From M3007 sp965249785 (GTDB taxonomy: Bacteria > Bacteroidota > Bacteroidia > Chitinophagales > Saprospiraceae), in contig CBDFMU010000012.1 in the NCBI GenBank assembly GCA_965249785.1, positions 1-64,000 on the forward strand: a DNA stretch of 64,000 nt, read 5' to 3'. The number at the start of each line of letters is the position of its first letter. Within the stretch, counting starts at the first letter, position 1. Positions 1 to 7,637 of this stretch are shown piece by piece. Made by a program: the position numbers and the translations under genes. Under the pieces are notes generated by a model that saw only the letters and a program-made list of their open reading frames with translations, had not been told where the DNA came from and ran no database searches.

Positions 1-572
1 GAGTTACTGGATGGATTTGAAGGAGGAGAGGAATATTATTTTCACCTGGTTACTGAGTCCTCCGATATGGGCGCGGCCACTATCGAGCGGGGTACTTATA
101 CGCCACGCCTGGCCAATCTGCCTGCGTTTGGTATGGATATGGTCAATGACAAATCTGCTTTGCTGGGCTTTGCCCCGGTCGCGAATGGGGAAACTGGTGC
201 TACAAATCCGGAACGTCAAGGTCTGAATTCTACTATTCTGGATGGAACTGCCTACGACCCTATTAATGTCTTTCCACTGGATCCAGACAATAATAAGAAG
301 AATAACAATAATTACAGCCCATGTGGGATGCGCATATTTATATGTGGACCGACGCCGCTATTAAAGCGGGTAAACGCAGACAGGTGAAGAGCATGGACGA
401 CTTGAAAGAACTGGTTACCGCAGGTATGGTGACCAACATACCCAAAAATATGGGTAATCCGAATCCCCTCATTGCAGGACTAAAACCGACTGGTGCCATC
501 ATCAATTGCCCGGTGATTGCTCAGCCAAAGGAAGTTATGATGCCGGGGATGTCCACTGGGAGTCAGAAATAA
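1..572 (+). CDS. Uncharacterised secreted protein, 5'-partial, frameshifted; paralogue of the protein at 2109-3275
   Basis: The open frame enters from the left edge in frame 1 and runs to about position 320. The continuation (starting MWDAHIYMWTDAAIKAG) lies in frame 3 and ends with TAA at 570-572. The two parts match successive parts of the protein at 2109-3275: FYEGFSILYSTTESSDN against YYFHLVTESSDMG, NPQRQGL against NPERQGL, YSPLWDVHPVVWTDAAIAAG against YSP-MWDAHIYMWTDAAIKAG, and IIVNCPII against IINCPVI. The shift sits at a CCC run (318-320) and is repaired by one extra base. No known domain was recognised. Being a close paralogue beside a lipoprotein, it is probably secreted or surface anchored, but its signal peptide lies outside the window. 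Confidence 0.75.
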
Positions 573-936
573 TCATGGAATAGAAAACACGTTTTCTCTT
601 TTCGTGATACTTTCGTGACAATTGGCGGTCACCTTTGTGGAATAAGGCATAAGTAGTTGCTGGTTATTAGTTAATTTGGTTATTGGCTAATAATCAGCAA
701 TTTACCTCAATTTTAGGTTAACTAATTATGCCAAAGTACCTAGTTGCCAAAGAACAGTCGAATGCACAGAAATGGGTTTCCTGTTTTTAATTTCTAATTA
801 AGTTTTTCAGCCATGAAACGCAACAAATCTCCAAGCCGTCGTCGGCTGGGCCAATCTCCTCATTTGCCATAAGGCAGGCTCACCTGATAAACTAGTACCA
901 ATCAAACTCAAACACTAACATTTTAAAATTAAAAAA
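573..936. other. Intergenic region with one copy of an upstream repeat motif
   Basis: No convincing gene. About 675-743 holds a motif (core GGTTAACTAATTATGCC followed by AAAGTACCTAG) that recurs, degenerate, at 1903-1967 and 2021-2060 ahead of the next paralogue. A short ORF of 19 codons at 813-872 is not supported. The base composition is AT-rich, and the leader of the 937 gene lies at its end. Confidence 0.5.
675..743. repeat. Upstream repeat motif, copy A
   Basis: Shares TTTGGT-TAAT-ATCA, CCT-AATT--AGGTTAA-CTAATT and GCC-AAGTAC-TAG with copy B at 1903-1967. Copies precede the lipoprotein gene and the paralogue gene, so they may be a shared promoter or operator region or a duplicated 5' flank. 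Confidence 0.5.
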
Positions 937-1707
937 ATGAAATCATTAAAAAATTCCCTGCCAATACTAGCCCTGCTTCTGGCCCTTTGTTCCTGTGCAA
1001 ATCATGCTTCAAAGACCAAAATGATGAACAATGATCAAAAAATGGGCAATACCTCCGGTAAACCGATGATGGATGATAAAAAAATGATGGCCGATAAAAA
1101 GATGATGGATGACAAAAAGATGATGGATGATAAAAACATGATGGCCGATAAAAAGATGATGGACGACAAAAAGATGATGGACAACAAGATGATGATGATG
1201 GACCCGGATATGAAGAACTGGCCGGAAGCGGCGCGCATGGCCGCCAAAGAGATGATGGGAAAATATGGCAAGCCCAACCTGATGTCGGACGACCTGCTGG
1301 TCTGGATGAACGCCGGTCAGTGGAAAATGATCATGGTGAGCAAAGAAGAATCGAAACATCTTTTCCCGGTCGAACACATGGATGTAGTGATGCAAACCAT
1401 CAAATATAAAGTGCCCGAAAATAAAATGAGCGACCTCGGCATGTTCGACGGCAGTGTGACCTTCGACCGGACTCAGGGAACCATGAGCGCTCGTTGCGAC
1501 AAAGAAGAGAATAATTTGCTGGCTCTGAATCTGGCTAATGACATCGTTACCGGCAAAAAATCTGTGGAAGAAGCGCGCAAGTCTTACGGAGAAATGATCA
1601 AGGAACGCATGAATGGTGGCAATCCGATGTACATGCAAAAACTTAATTTCTCCATGCAATCCAATGCCGCCGACCCCGATATGAGTACCATTCAGAAGAA
1701 GATGTAA
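937..1707 (+). CDS. Lipoprotein with tandem MMDDKK repeats
   Basis: A 256-residue protein of unknown function. Residues 1-20 form a lipoprotein signal (KSLKN, a hydrophobic stretch, then lipobox L-C-S-C with Cys20), so it is likely membrane anchored. Residues about 27-90 are a low-complexity block of MMDDKK/MMADKK units built from an 18-bp tandem repeat, resembling the Met/Lys/Asp pentapeptide-repeat proteins seen in other bacteria. Residues about 95-256 are a non-repetitive, Met-rich domain not recognised here. The Met/Asp richness could bind metal ions, but that is a guess. It stands alone between two paralogous secreted-protein genes and is followed by a clear terminator. Confidence 0.8.
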   Translation: MKSLKNSLPILALLLALCSCANHASKTKMMNNDQKMGNTSGKPMMDDKKMMADKKMMDDKKMMDDKNMMADKKMMDDKKMMDNKMMMMDPDMKNWPEAARMAAKEMMGKYGKPNLMSDDLLVWMNAGQWKMIMVSKEESKHLFPVEHMDVVMQTIKYKVPENKMSDLGMFDGSVTFDRTQGTMSARCDKEENNLLALNLANDIVTGKKSVEEARKSYGEMIKERMNGGNPMYMQKLNFSMQSNAADPDMSTIQKKM

Positions 1708-1765
1708 GTAAGTACACCGTAAACTAAGTTTAATGTGGTTATTGATTGATAATGAACAGGTTTTA

Positions 1766-1820
1766 AATAAGGGTACAAATTTCTCCGGTAAATACCCGTG
1801 TTTTCTGTACCCTTATTTTT
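1766..1820 (+). terminator. Rho-independent terminator after the MMDDKK lipoprotein
   Basis: A perfect 12-bp stem (AATAAGGGTACA at 1766-1777 with TGTACCCTTATT at 1806-1817) ends in a T run to 1820. It lies 58 bases after the lipoprotein stop. Confidence 0.75.
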
Positions 1821-1902
1821 CATCATTACTAAGTGTTTGAAAATCAAAACTTCCAACTTTTACAAACCTCCCAAACCTTAATTTGTGGTGTACTAAGTAA
1901 TT

Positions 1903-1967
1903 ACTGGTTTGGTAATCATCACTTTGCCTTAATTCCAGGTTAAACTAATTGAGCCGAAGTACTTAAG
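1903..1967. repeat. Upstream repeat motif, copy B
   Basis: Contains CAGGTTAAACTAATTGAGCC followed by GAAGTACTTAAG, matching copy A at 675-743 with a few substitutions. A third, more degenerate copy follows at 2021-2060. Confidence 0.5.
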
Positions 1968-2108
1968 TAAAAGGGCAAAATTGCAAAAGGCAAATTGGCA
2001 ATGAAAACCAATAACTTACGCAAAATTTAGCTTAAACTAATTCTGCTTGATTACTTAAAATGGAATATTTTTTCCTATTTGATTGATGAATTTTAAATAA
2101 ACACAATT

Positions 2109-3275
2109 ATGAAAATCCAAATTTTAGCGGCTGCTGCCCTTATGATGTTTTTTGCCTGTCAGGATAGCAACGACACTGCTATTCCAAAAGAAGAGGTGGT
2201 GCGCAGCCTGCCTAACAGCCTGGCCAGTGCCACTGAAATAGATACCGTAAATGGTACTGCCGTGTTGCCGTTCTACCGTGGCCAGGATGCGAATGGCGGC
2301 GATGTCTATTACATCATCACCGAATCCAATAACGTGGATACCTCCATCGCCCTCGGCTTGAACTGGACGCCCAAACTGGTGCATGCCATTGGTACCATGG
2401 CCACGCAAACCGCTACCATCGTCACCGGAGGAGCCAAAAATCCGCACAACTTTCCGATCTTGAAGTTTTCCGGCAATGTGGATTTCGCTCCAGACAGGAA
2501 GATAGTACCCGGTCCCAATGTGTTTCCCCTTGATCCGTCTTCTGAACCGGGGTCGGTGGGCGATGCCAAATACAGCCCTTTGGTTACTTTTGATGGCAAA
2601 GTGATCTACAATGCTTCCCACCTGTCCAACAGCACCGGCATCCACAACCGGGTCATCAGCATGGACAAGGTGAAAATGACTGTAAAAATGCGGCTGGCCA
2701 AAGGCTTTTATGAAGGTTTCTCGATTTTGTATTCCACTACGGAATCCTCCGATAATGATATTGCCGCCCTCGAAGACAATACTTTTGCGCCCAACATGAA
2801 CGCAGCACCCAATGCCGGCGATGACAAATCTTTCCGTTCCGCCCGGGAAGCGTTGATACCGGTGATCAATGGACCGACGGGCATTAGTAACCCACAACGG
2901 CAGGGACTTATCTCCGCAGTACTGGGCGAGGGGGACCCACTCAATATTTTTCAGGAACAGGCCGGCTGTGAAGATGCAGATGATCCAGGCGCCTTTTGCG
3001 ACGCGGCTGCTTATAGCCCGTTATGGGACGTCCACCCGGTCGTGTGGACCGATGCCGCCATTGCTGCTGGAATGAGAAAAAGGGTAACCACCGATAAAAG
3101 GGAGGTTATTGCACCGACCAACATTATTGAGCTGTATTCCGATGGTTTTGTCGTGGCCGGAGGAATGGGCCCGCGCAATGCTTCGCTTGGAGGTCTTAAC
3201 GCTGCTGGACCGGCCGGTGGACCTGGCATTATAGTGAACTGTCCGATCATTTTTGTGCCGGCGGCAGCACGTTAA
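2109..3275 (+). CDS. Uncharacterised lipoprotein, paralogue of the 1-572 gene
   Basis: A 388-residue protein. The N-terminus is a lipoprotein signal (hydrophobic residues 5-16, then F-F-A-C with Cys17). The mature part is a single globular region with no domain I can name. It contains a VxPGPNVFPLDP segment, a TVKMRLAKGFYEGFSILYST stretch, a PLWDVHPVVWTDAA segment and a terminal IIVNCPIIFVP. The same segments recur in the partial gene at 1-572, so this is a local tandem family. Likely exposed at the periplasm or surface. The start ATG is the only one before the signal peptide, and a terminator follows at 3301-3344. Function unknown. Confidence 0.8.
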   Translation: MKIQILAAAALMMFFACQDSNDTAIPKEEVVRSLPNSLASATEIDTVNGTAVLPFYRGQDANGGDVYYIITESNNVDTSIALGLNWTPKLVHAIGTMATQTATIVTGGAKNPHNFPILKFSGNVDFAPDRKIVPGPNVFPLDPSSEPGSVGDAKYSPLVTFDGKVIYNASHLSNSTGIHNRVISMDKVKMTVKMRLAKGFYEGFSILYSTTESSDNDIAALEDNTFAPNMNAAPNAGDDKSFRSAREALIPVINGPTGISNPQRQGLISAVLGEGDPLNIFQEQAGCEDADDPGAFCDAAAYSPLWDVHPVVWTDAAIAAGMRKRVTTDKREVIAPTNIIELYSDGFVVAGGMGPRNASLGGLNAAGPAGGPGIIVNCPIIFVPAAAR

Positions 3276-3300
3276 GTTAGCATAATAGATGGTGGTATAA

Positions 3301-3344
3301 GAGCCTGTTCGGAAACCAATGGTATGGTGCACCCGGACAGGCCC
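3301..3344 (+). terminator. Terminator after the 2109-3275 lipoprotein gene
   Basis: Inverted repeat GAGCCTGTTCGG (3301-3312) and CCCGGACAGGCCC (3332-3344), pairing with one or two G-U wobbles, followed by a T-rich tract. Confidence 0.6.
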
Positions 3345-3457
3345 TATTATTATTATACAGCACTTTCAGGTTACCACGCCCACCTTTTTCCCCACCACAT
3401 TCCATGCCTTTGCTACATTTGTCCGCACATATCCACCCATAGCAAAAACATTGAACC

Positions 3458-5362
3458 GTGACCAAGACATTTTTCTCCCTCCTCGCGCTCTGCTTTTTCT
3501 TTTTTCAAAGTCTGGCCCAAAGTCCTGCTATTCAACGAGTTGACCCTACCAACTGGTGGGTGGGCATGAAGAATCCGGAATTAGAATTGTTGGTCTACGG
3601 CAAAAACCTGAAAGGTTCCGACCTGAAAATCAACTATCCCGGCGTGAGCATCCGGCAGGTGTACGAGGTGGAAAATGCTAATTACCTGTTCGTGGATTTG
3701 TACATCGCCCCGGAGACAAAAGCGGGTAAATTCGATATAGAATTGAGCAAATCAGTGCCAGTTCAGCGCGGGAAAAAGACGGCCAATGAAACGGTCAAAA
3801 TCACCCAATCCTACGAACTAAAAGTGCGGGACAAGCATCCGCAGGAAATCAATGGCAAGGATTTTATCTACCTGATCTTGCCCGATCGCTTCTCCAACGG
3901 CGACCCTTCCAACGATAAATTTGCCGACATGGCCGACCCGGAATCCGACCGGAATAATCCATTTCTGCGGCATGGCGGTGATCTATTGGGCATTCAAAAC
4001 CACCTGGATTATTTCACAGACTTGGGGGTCACGACGCTGTGGCTCAATCCGGTCGTTGAAAATAACCAGCCACAAACCAACGAAGGCGGGGCGATGCGTT
4101 CGGCGTACCACGGCTATGGTTTTACCGATCACTACAACGTGGATCGCCGCCTGGGTGGCAACGCGGCCTACACTAGCCTCATCAATGCCGCCCATGCCAA
4201 AGGCTTGAAAATCATCCAGGATGCCGTGTACAACCACGTGGGTATCAACCACTGGATACTCCGCGATCTGCCGATGAAAAGCTGGCTCAATCAGTGGGAT
4301 ACGTATACCAACACGTCGTACCGGGATGAAGCAGTAGTGGACTTGCTGCACGGTAGCAAAAGCGATTTTCAAGTGCAGCAAAGTGGCTGGTTTGTGCCGT
4401 TTTTGCCCGATCTAAACCAGCATAACCCGTTCGTAGCCAACTATTTAATTCAACATGCCCTGTGGACGGTTGAGTATTTTGGCATTGACGGCTGGCGGGT
4501 AGATACATACCAGTACAACGATCTAGAGTTTATGAATCATTGCAATAATGCCCTGCTGGCCGAGTATCCCAAAATGTTTATTACTTCAGAAAATGCCGTA
4601 AACACACCCGTCAGTCAGGCTTTTTTTGTGCGCAACAACCTGAATATTCCCTACAAAGGCACCTGTCCTTCGCCCAACGATTTTGTTTTTTACAACGCGA
4701 TCAATGCGGCGTTGAACGAAAAATTTGATTGGGGCAGTGGCTTCAATAAGTTGTGCACGATGCTGGCTCAGGATATGATTTATGCCGACCCCAACCTGAA
4801 CCTGACCTTTCTGGATAACCACGACCAGAATCGTTTTTTTTCCGTCATCGGCGAGAATATGCAGAAATTCAAACAGGGCGTGACGTTTCTGCTGACCTGC
4901 CGGGGCGTGCCGCAACTCTATTCTGGGACGGAAATATTGATGAAAAATTTCAAAGACCCTTCGGATGCCGAAGTGCGCCGTGATTTTCCCGGGGGCTGGG
5001 CGGGCGACAAAGAAAATAAATTCACCGCTGCTGGCCGGACTGCGCCAGAAAATGAAGCCTTCAATTTTGTCAAGAAACTGGCACGTTATCGCAAAACCTG
5101 TTCGGCCCTGCAAACTGGGCAACTTACCCAGTACATTCCTTACGATGGTATGTATGTGTTTTTCCGGCACGACGACCAGAAAACGGTCATGGTCATTATG
5201 AGCCAAAGCGACAAAGCGCAAACGCTTTCAACCAAACGTTTTGCGGAAAGTATGGGCGGCTTTTCCAGCGGGAAAAATGTGCTGGACGACACTTCTATCA
5301 CGGATATTCATCAGATCACCGTACCAGCTATGTCAGTGCAAGTAATTGAATTGATGAAGTGA
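3458..5362 (+). CDS. Secreted GH13 alpha-amylase / neopullulanase (SusA-like)
   Basis: A 634-residue enzyme predicted to hydrolyse alpha-1,4 links of starch, pullulan or cyclodextrins. Residues 1-21 form a signal peptide ending LAQ. Residues about 24-120 fit the cyclomaltodextrinase N-terminal domain. The GH13 barrel follows, with DAVYNH (255-260), GWRVD (nucleophile Asp349), Glu378 in ITSEN (acid/base) and FLDNHD (Asp456). A small C-terminal beta domain ends the protein. The length fits SusA of Bacteroides. It starts at GTG; no ATG is placed before the signal peptide. No SusC/SusD pair is visible beside it, so it is not in a standard polysaccharide utilisation locus here. Confidence 0.9.
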   Translation: MTKTFFSLLALCFFFFQSLAQSPAIQRVDPTNWWVGMKNPELELLVYGKNLKGSDLKINYPGVSIRQVYEVENANYLFVDLYIAPETKAGKFDIELSKSVPVQRGKKTANETVKITQSYELKVRDKHPQEINGKDFIYLILPDRFSNGDPSNDKFADMADPESDRNNPFLRHGGDLLGIQNHLDYFTDLGVTTLWLNPVVENNQPQTNEGGAMRSAYHGYGFTDHYNVDRRLGGNAAYTSLINAAHAKGLKIIQDAVYNHVGINHWILRDLPMKSWLNQWDTYTNTSYRDEAVVDLLHGSKSDFQVQQSGWFVPFLPDLNQHNPFVANYLIQHALWTVEYFGIDGWRVDTYQYNDLEFMNHCNNALLAEYPKMFITSENAVNTPVSQAFFVRNNLNIPYKGTCPSPNDFVFYNAINAALNEKFDWGSGFNKLCTMLAQDMIYADPNLNLTFLDNHDQNRFFSVIGENMQKFKQGVTFLLTCRGVPQLYSGTEILMKNFKDPSDAEVRRDFPGGWAGDKENKFTAAGRTAPENEAFNFVKKLARYRKTCSALQTGQLTQYIPYDGMYVFFRHDDQKTVMVIMSQSDKAQTLSTKRFAESMGGFSSGKNVLDDTSITDIHQITVPAMSVQVIELMK

Positions 5363-5398
5363 GTAGAGGATGAAATTTAATAACTATTTAGCATATCT

Positions 5399-5475
5399 AA
5401 TTGCCGAAGGGAATCTATGTTTATAGCCAATAAGAAGACCCTATTCCAAAATCCCGAAGGGATTTTATGTGAAAA
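5399..5475. repeat. Two REP-like hairpins with a 50-bp period
   Basis: The unit is a short hairpin with a GAA loop followed by a TATGT segment. The second hairpin, AAAATCCC-GAA-GGGATTTT at 5448-5466, is perfect. The first, around ATTGCC-GAA-GGGAAT at 5400-5413, has one mismatch. The loops are exactly 50 bases apart. The second unit abuts the point where the hepT-like reading frame ends. It may also terminate the amylase transcript. Confidence 0.6.
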
Positions 5476-5518
5476 ATTCTAGTATCGCCAGCAAATTGGC
5501 CTCATCTTTTTCAGACAT
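5465..5518 (-). pseudogene. Remnant of a HepT-like (HEPN/DUF86) toxin gene
   Basis: On the minus strand, directly overlapping the end of the nucleotidyltransferase gene, a frame opens at 5518 and encodes MSEKDEANLLAILEFFT before a stop. This resembles the beginning of HepT-type proteins (a short MSxxDE start, then an LxxILEAI helix), which are normally encoded immediately after MNT partners. After 14 or so codons the similarity ends at the REP-like hairpin (5448-5466). So the toxin gene appears truncated. The match is short and judged by eye. Confidence 0.45.
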
Positions 5519-5807
5519 ACACTACCGATTGGAAAATTTGTTTTCGATAATATGGCTTAATATACTTTTCACGACAAATGTCAATATCTCGCTTAAAATC
5601 CTTTTTAAGGGCTTTTTTAAGAGCCAGTTTCAATTCAAACAAATCTTCGGTGCCAGGCAAAAACTCTACCAAGAGATCAATATCACTATTAGCCGTCTCT
5701 TCGCCGCGCACGAAGGAACCAAATAAACCAATTTTAGAAAGATGGAACTTTCGTAATAATTCGACTTTGTGTTCCAATAGATAATTTAATATAAAATCTT
5801 TATTCAT
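5511..5807 (-). CDS. MNT-type nucleotidyltransferase (MntA-like antitoxin)
   Basis: A 98-residue minimal nucleotidyltransferase. Residues about 25-50 carry GLFGSFVRGEE then NSDIDLLVEF, the GSx10DxD signature of the MNT family. In complete HEPN/MNT modules this enzyme adds AMP to the HEPN toxin and neutralises it. Here only a truncated HepT start follows, overlapping the stop codon, so the antitoxin is effectively an orphan. The frame is intact with all catalytic Asp residues present. A strongly palindromic element (5821-5915) lies just upstream. Confidence 0.85.
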   Translation of the reverse strand: MNKDFILNYLLEHKVELLRKFHLSKIGLFGSFVRGEETANSDIDLLVEFLPGTEDLFELKLALKKALKKDFKRDIDICREKYIKPYYRKQIFQSVVYV

Positions 5808-5820
5808 GTTGCGAATTATT

Positions 5821-5915
5821 TTGGCTCATATTTCCAACGCGCTGAAATCTTTCGGAAAGTTGACAACTTTCCGAAAGTTAGGTACGACCTTCAGCATTTT
5901 GGGAACATGAGCCAT
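5821..5915. repeat. Nested inverted-repeat element (potential cruciform)
   Basis: Outer arms TGGCTCATATTTCCAA (from 5822) and its complement ending at 5914 (TTGGGAACATGAGCCA) pair over about 25 bases with few mismatches. At the centre, 5849-5877 is a perfect palindrome with 14-base arms around one base (arm CTTTCGGAAAGTTG). It lies between the miaB 3' end and the MNT gene start. A weaker relative may be at 10129-10200. Confidence 0.7.
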
Positions 5916-5929
5916 TAGTTTTGCTTTTT

Positions 5930-7363
5930 TCAAACAATCTCTCCCAACAAAGTAGCACTACTCACTTCCAGCACCTTTACCCAGGCATAATCGCCCGCTT
6001 TCAAACCGTCTTTTTTCGGGAAGACCAGCATCTTATTCTGGCTATTTCGTCCGCAGAAATCCTGGTCAGACTTGCGGGAATTTCCCTCAATCAGCACCCG
6101 GAAAGTCTTGCCCAAATCACGTTGGTTGTGGCGAAAAGAGACGGCTCTTTGTACGGTAATAATTTCTTGTAGCCGCCGCCGCTTCACATCTTCCGGCACA
6201 TCATCGGCGTACTTGCGAGCGGCCAGCGTACCAGGACGTTCGGAGTAAAAAAACATGAACGACATCGTAAAATCCGCCCATTCGACGATGCTCAACGTGT
6301 CCTGATGCTCTTCTTCGGTTTCCGAGCAGAAGCCGGTAATAATATCGCTGGAAACCGCTGCCTCGGGCAGAATGCGCCGAATGGCTTCGATGCGCTGCTC
6401 GTACCACGGACGGTCGTAGGTGCGGTTCATCAATTCCAGCACTCGGCTATTGCCCGATTGCACTGGCAGGTGGATGTATTTACAGATATTATCGTAGCGA
6501 GCCATGACGTGCAGCACGTCGTCTGTCATGTCCTTCGGGTGGCTCGTGCTAAAGCGTACGCGTAAGTCGGGATGCACCAAAGCGGTCATTTCCAACAGAT
6601 TGGCGAACGAAGCGCGTTCACCCGTCTCTGGATTAGTCCATTTATAGGAGTCAACATTTTGCCCCAACAACGTCACTTCGCGGTAGCCATTTTCAAACAA
6701 AGTGGTCGCTTCGGCCACGATGCTAAACGGGTCGCGCGAACGTTCGCGGCCCCGCGTAAAGGGCACCACGCAAAACGAACACATATTGTCGCAGCCGCGC
6801 ATAATGCTGATAAACGCCGTAATGCCGTTCGATTCCAGGCGCACCGGACTGATGTCGGCGTAGGTTTCTTCGCGGCTGAGCAGCACATTTACCATGCGCT
6901 GGCCTTCTTCCGCTCCGCCAATCAGGTGCGGCAGATCGCGGTAAGCATCTGGACCGACGACCAGATCCACGAGTTTTTCCTCTTCCAGAAACTGCTTTTT
7001 CAATCGCTCGGCCATACAGCCCAAGACACCCACCAGGGTGCCGGGCCGTTTCTTCTTCATGATCTCAAACACCCGCAGACGCTTGCGCACGGTCTCCTCG
7101 GCCTTTTCGCGGATGGAGCAGGTGTTGATGAGGATCAGATCGCTTTCCTCCAGGTTGCGCGTAGCATGAAAGCCCGCCTCACCGAGGATGGAAGCCACGA
7201 TCTCTGAGTCGCTGAAATTCATCTGACAGCCATAGCTTTCGATATAGAATTTCTTGCCGCCCACTACTTCGGTGCCAGCCCATGGTTCCTGGAAAAGCAC
7301 CTGGCCTTGGCGGGCTTCGTCTATGGTTTTAACGCCTTCCAGCGTCGGATTGCTATCGTACAT
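5930..7363 (-). CDS. miaB: tRNA-2-methylthio-N6-dimethylallyladenosine synthase MiaB
   Basis: A radical-SAM methylthiotransferase that adds a methylthio group to i6A37 in tRNAs reading UNN codons. The N-terminal UPF0004 domain has its three cluster cysteines (Cys46 in YGCQMN, Cys82 in NTCSI, Cys116 in GCMAE). The radical-SAM site is CDNMCSFC (Cys191, 195, 198). A C-terminal TRAM domain ends in KVLEVSSATLLGEIV. The frame is open from a TTG at 7381, but ATG at 7363 gives the usual N-terminus, and the extra codons lie in a repetitive leader. A TATCTTTG box sits upstream. Length and order are normal. Confidence 0.95.
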   Translation of the reverse strand: MYDSNPTLEGVKTIDEARQGQVLFQEPWAGTEVVGGKKFYIESYGCQMNFSDSEIVASILGEAGFHATRNLEESDLILINTCSIREKAEETVRKRLRVFEIMKKKRPGTLVGVLGCMAERLKKQFLEEEKLVDLVVGPDAYRDLPHLIGGAEEGQRMVNVLLSREETYADISPVRLESNGITAFISIMRGCDNMCSFCVVPFTRGRERSRDPFSIVAEATTLFENGYREVTLLGQNVDSYKWTNPETGERASFANLLEMTALVHPDLRVRFSTSHPKDMTDDVLHVMARYDNICKYIHLPVQSGNSRVLELMNRTYDRPWYEQRIEAIRRILPEAAVSSDIITGFCSETEEEHQDTLSIVEWADFTMSFMFFYSERPGTLAARKYADDVPEDVKRRRLQEIITVQRAVSFRHNQRDLGKTFRVLIEGNSRKSDQDFCGRNSQNKMLVFPKKDGLKAGDYAWVKVLEVSSATLLGEIV

Positions 7364-7408
7364 TTCTTTTAAGGTGGTCAATGTGACAATGTGGTCAATG
7401 TGATGTTT
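7364..7408 (-). repeat. Leader repeat of 9-bp CACATTGAC units before miaB
   Basis: On the minus strand the leader reads CACATTGAC CACATTGT CACATTGAC CAC just before the miaB ATG. A similar CACATTRRC series precedes the crotonase gene (62546-62587). Confidence 0.55.
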
Positions 7409-7431
7409 GCAAATTGACCATAAAAATTGGG

Positions 7432-7439
7432 CAAAGATA
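7432..7439 (-). promoter_or_regulatory. Candidate -7 box for miaB
   Basis: TATCTTTG on the minus strand fits the Bacteroidota -7 consensus TAnnTTTG. No clear -33 TTG at the right spacing, so support is limited. Confidence 0.35.
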
Positions 7440-7497
7440 GCGTTTCCAAGCCTAAAAAAAGTAGATTTAAAGCAGACTCTACGGGTTGCCTCATGCT

Positions 7498-7539
7498 AAA
7501 AAAAAGGCTGTCCAACGTGTTTTAAACGCCCAACAGCCC
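7498..7539 (-). terminator. Terminator after the 111-residue gene
   Basis: On the minus strand a stem begins GGGCTGT and closes ACAGCC with an internal loop, followed directly by a run of T residues (A run at 7498-7505 on the plus strand). It lies about 100 bases past the stop of the gene at 7638-7973. Confidence 0.55.
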
Positions 7540-7637
7540 ATGTATCGTCGAACCCTGTTCGATGCAGGAAAAGCCTGTTATAACGAAAAGGGAATAGGGT
7601 TCGGCTGTACTTACCCCAATTTTGTCGCGCACACTGA

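Larger units (their letters stand above)
1708..2108. other. Intergenic region with terminator and two degenerate upstream motifs
   Basis: Holds the terminator at 1766-1820, motif copy B at 1903-1967 and a weaker copy C at 2021-2060 (GCTTAAACTAATT, then GATTACTTAAAA). No gene is seen. Confidence 0.5.

Noticed and set aside
813..872. 19-codon ORF coding a basic peptide (MKRNKSPSRRRLGQ...)
   Set aside because: Too short, no supporting features, in an AT-rich leader area.
1009..1659. Long antisense frame of 216 codons rich in His
   Set aside because: It is the complement of the Met/Asp/Lys repeat gene. The sense frame has a lipoprotein signal and terminator.
5821..5915. Possible tRNA or structured RNA gene
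   Set aside because: No cloverleaf or anticodon features; just nested palindromes.
7364..7408. Possible CRISPR-like short repeats
   Set aside because: Units are 8-9 bases with no spacers and no cas genes; treated as leader repeats.
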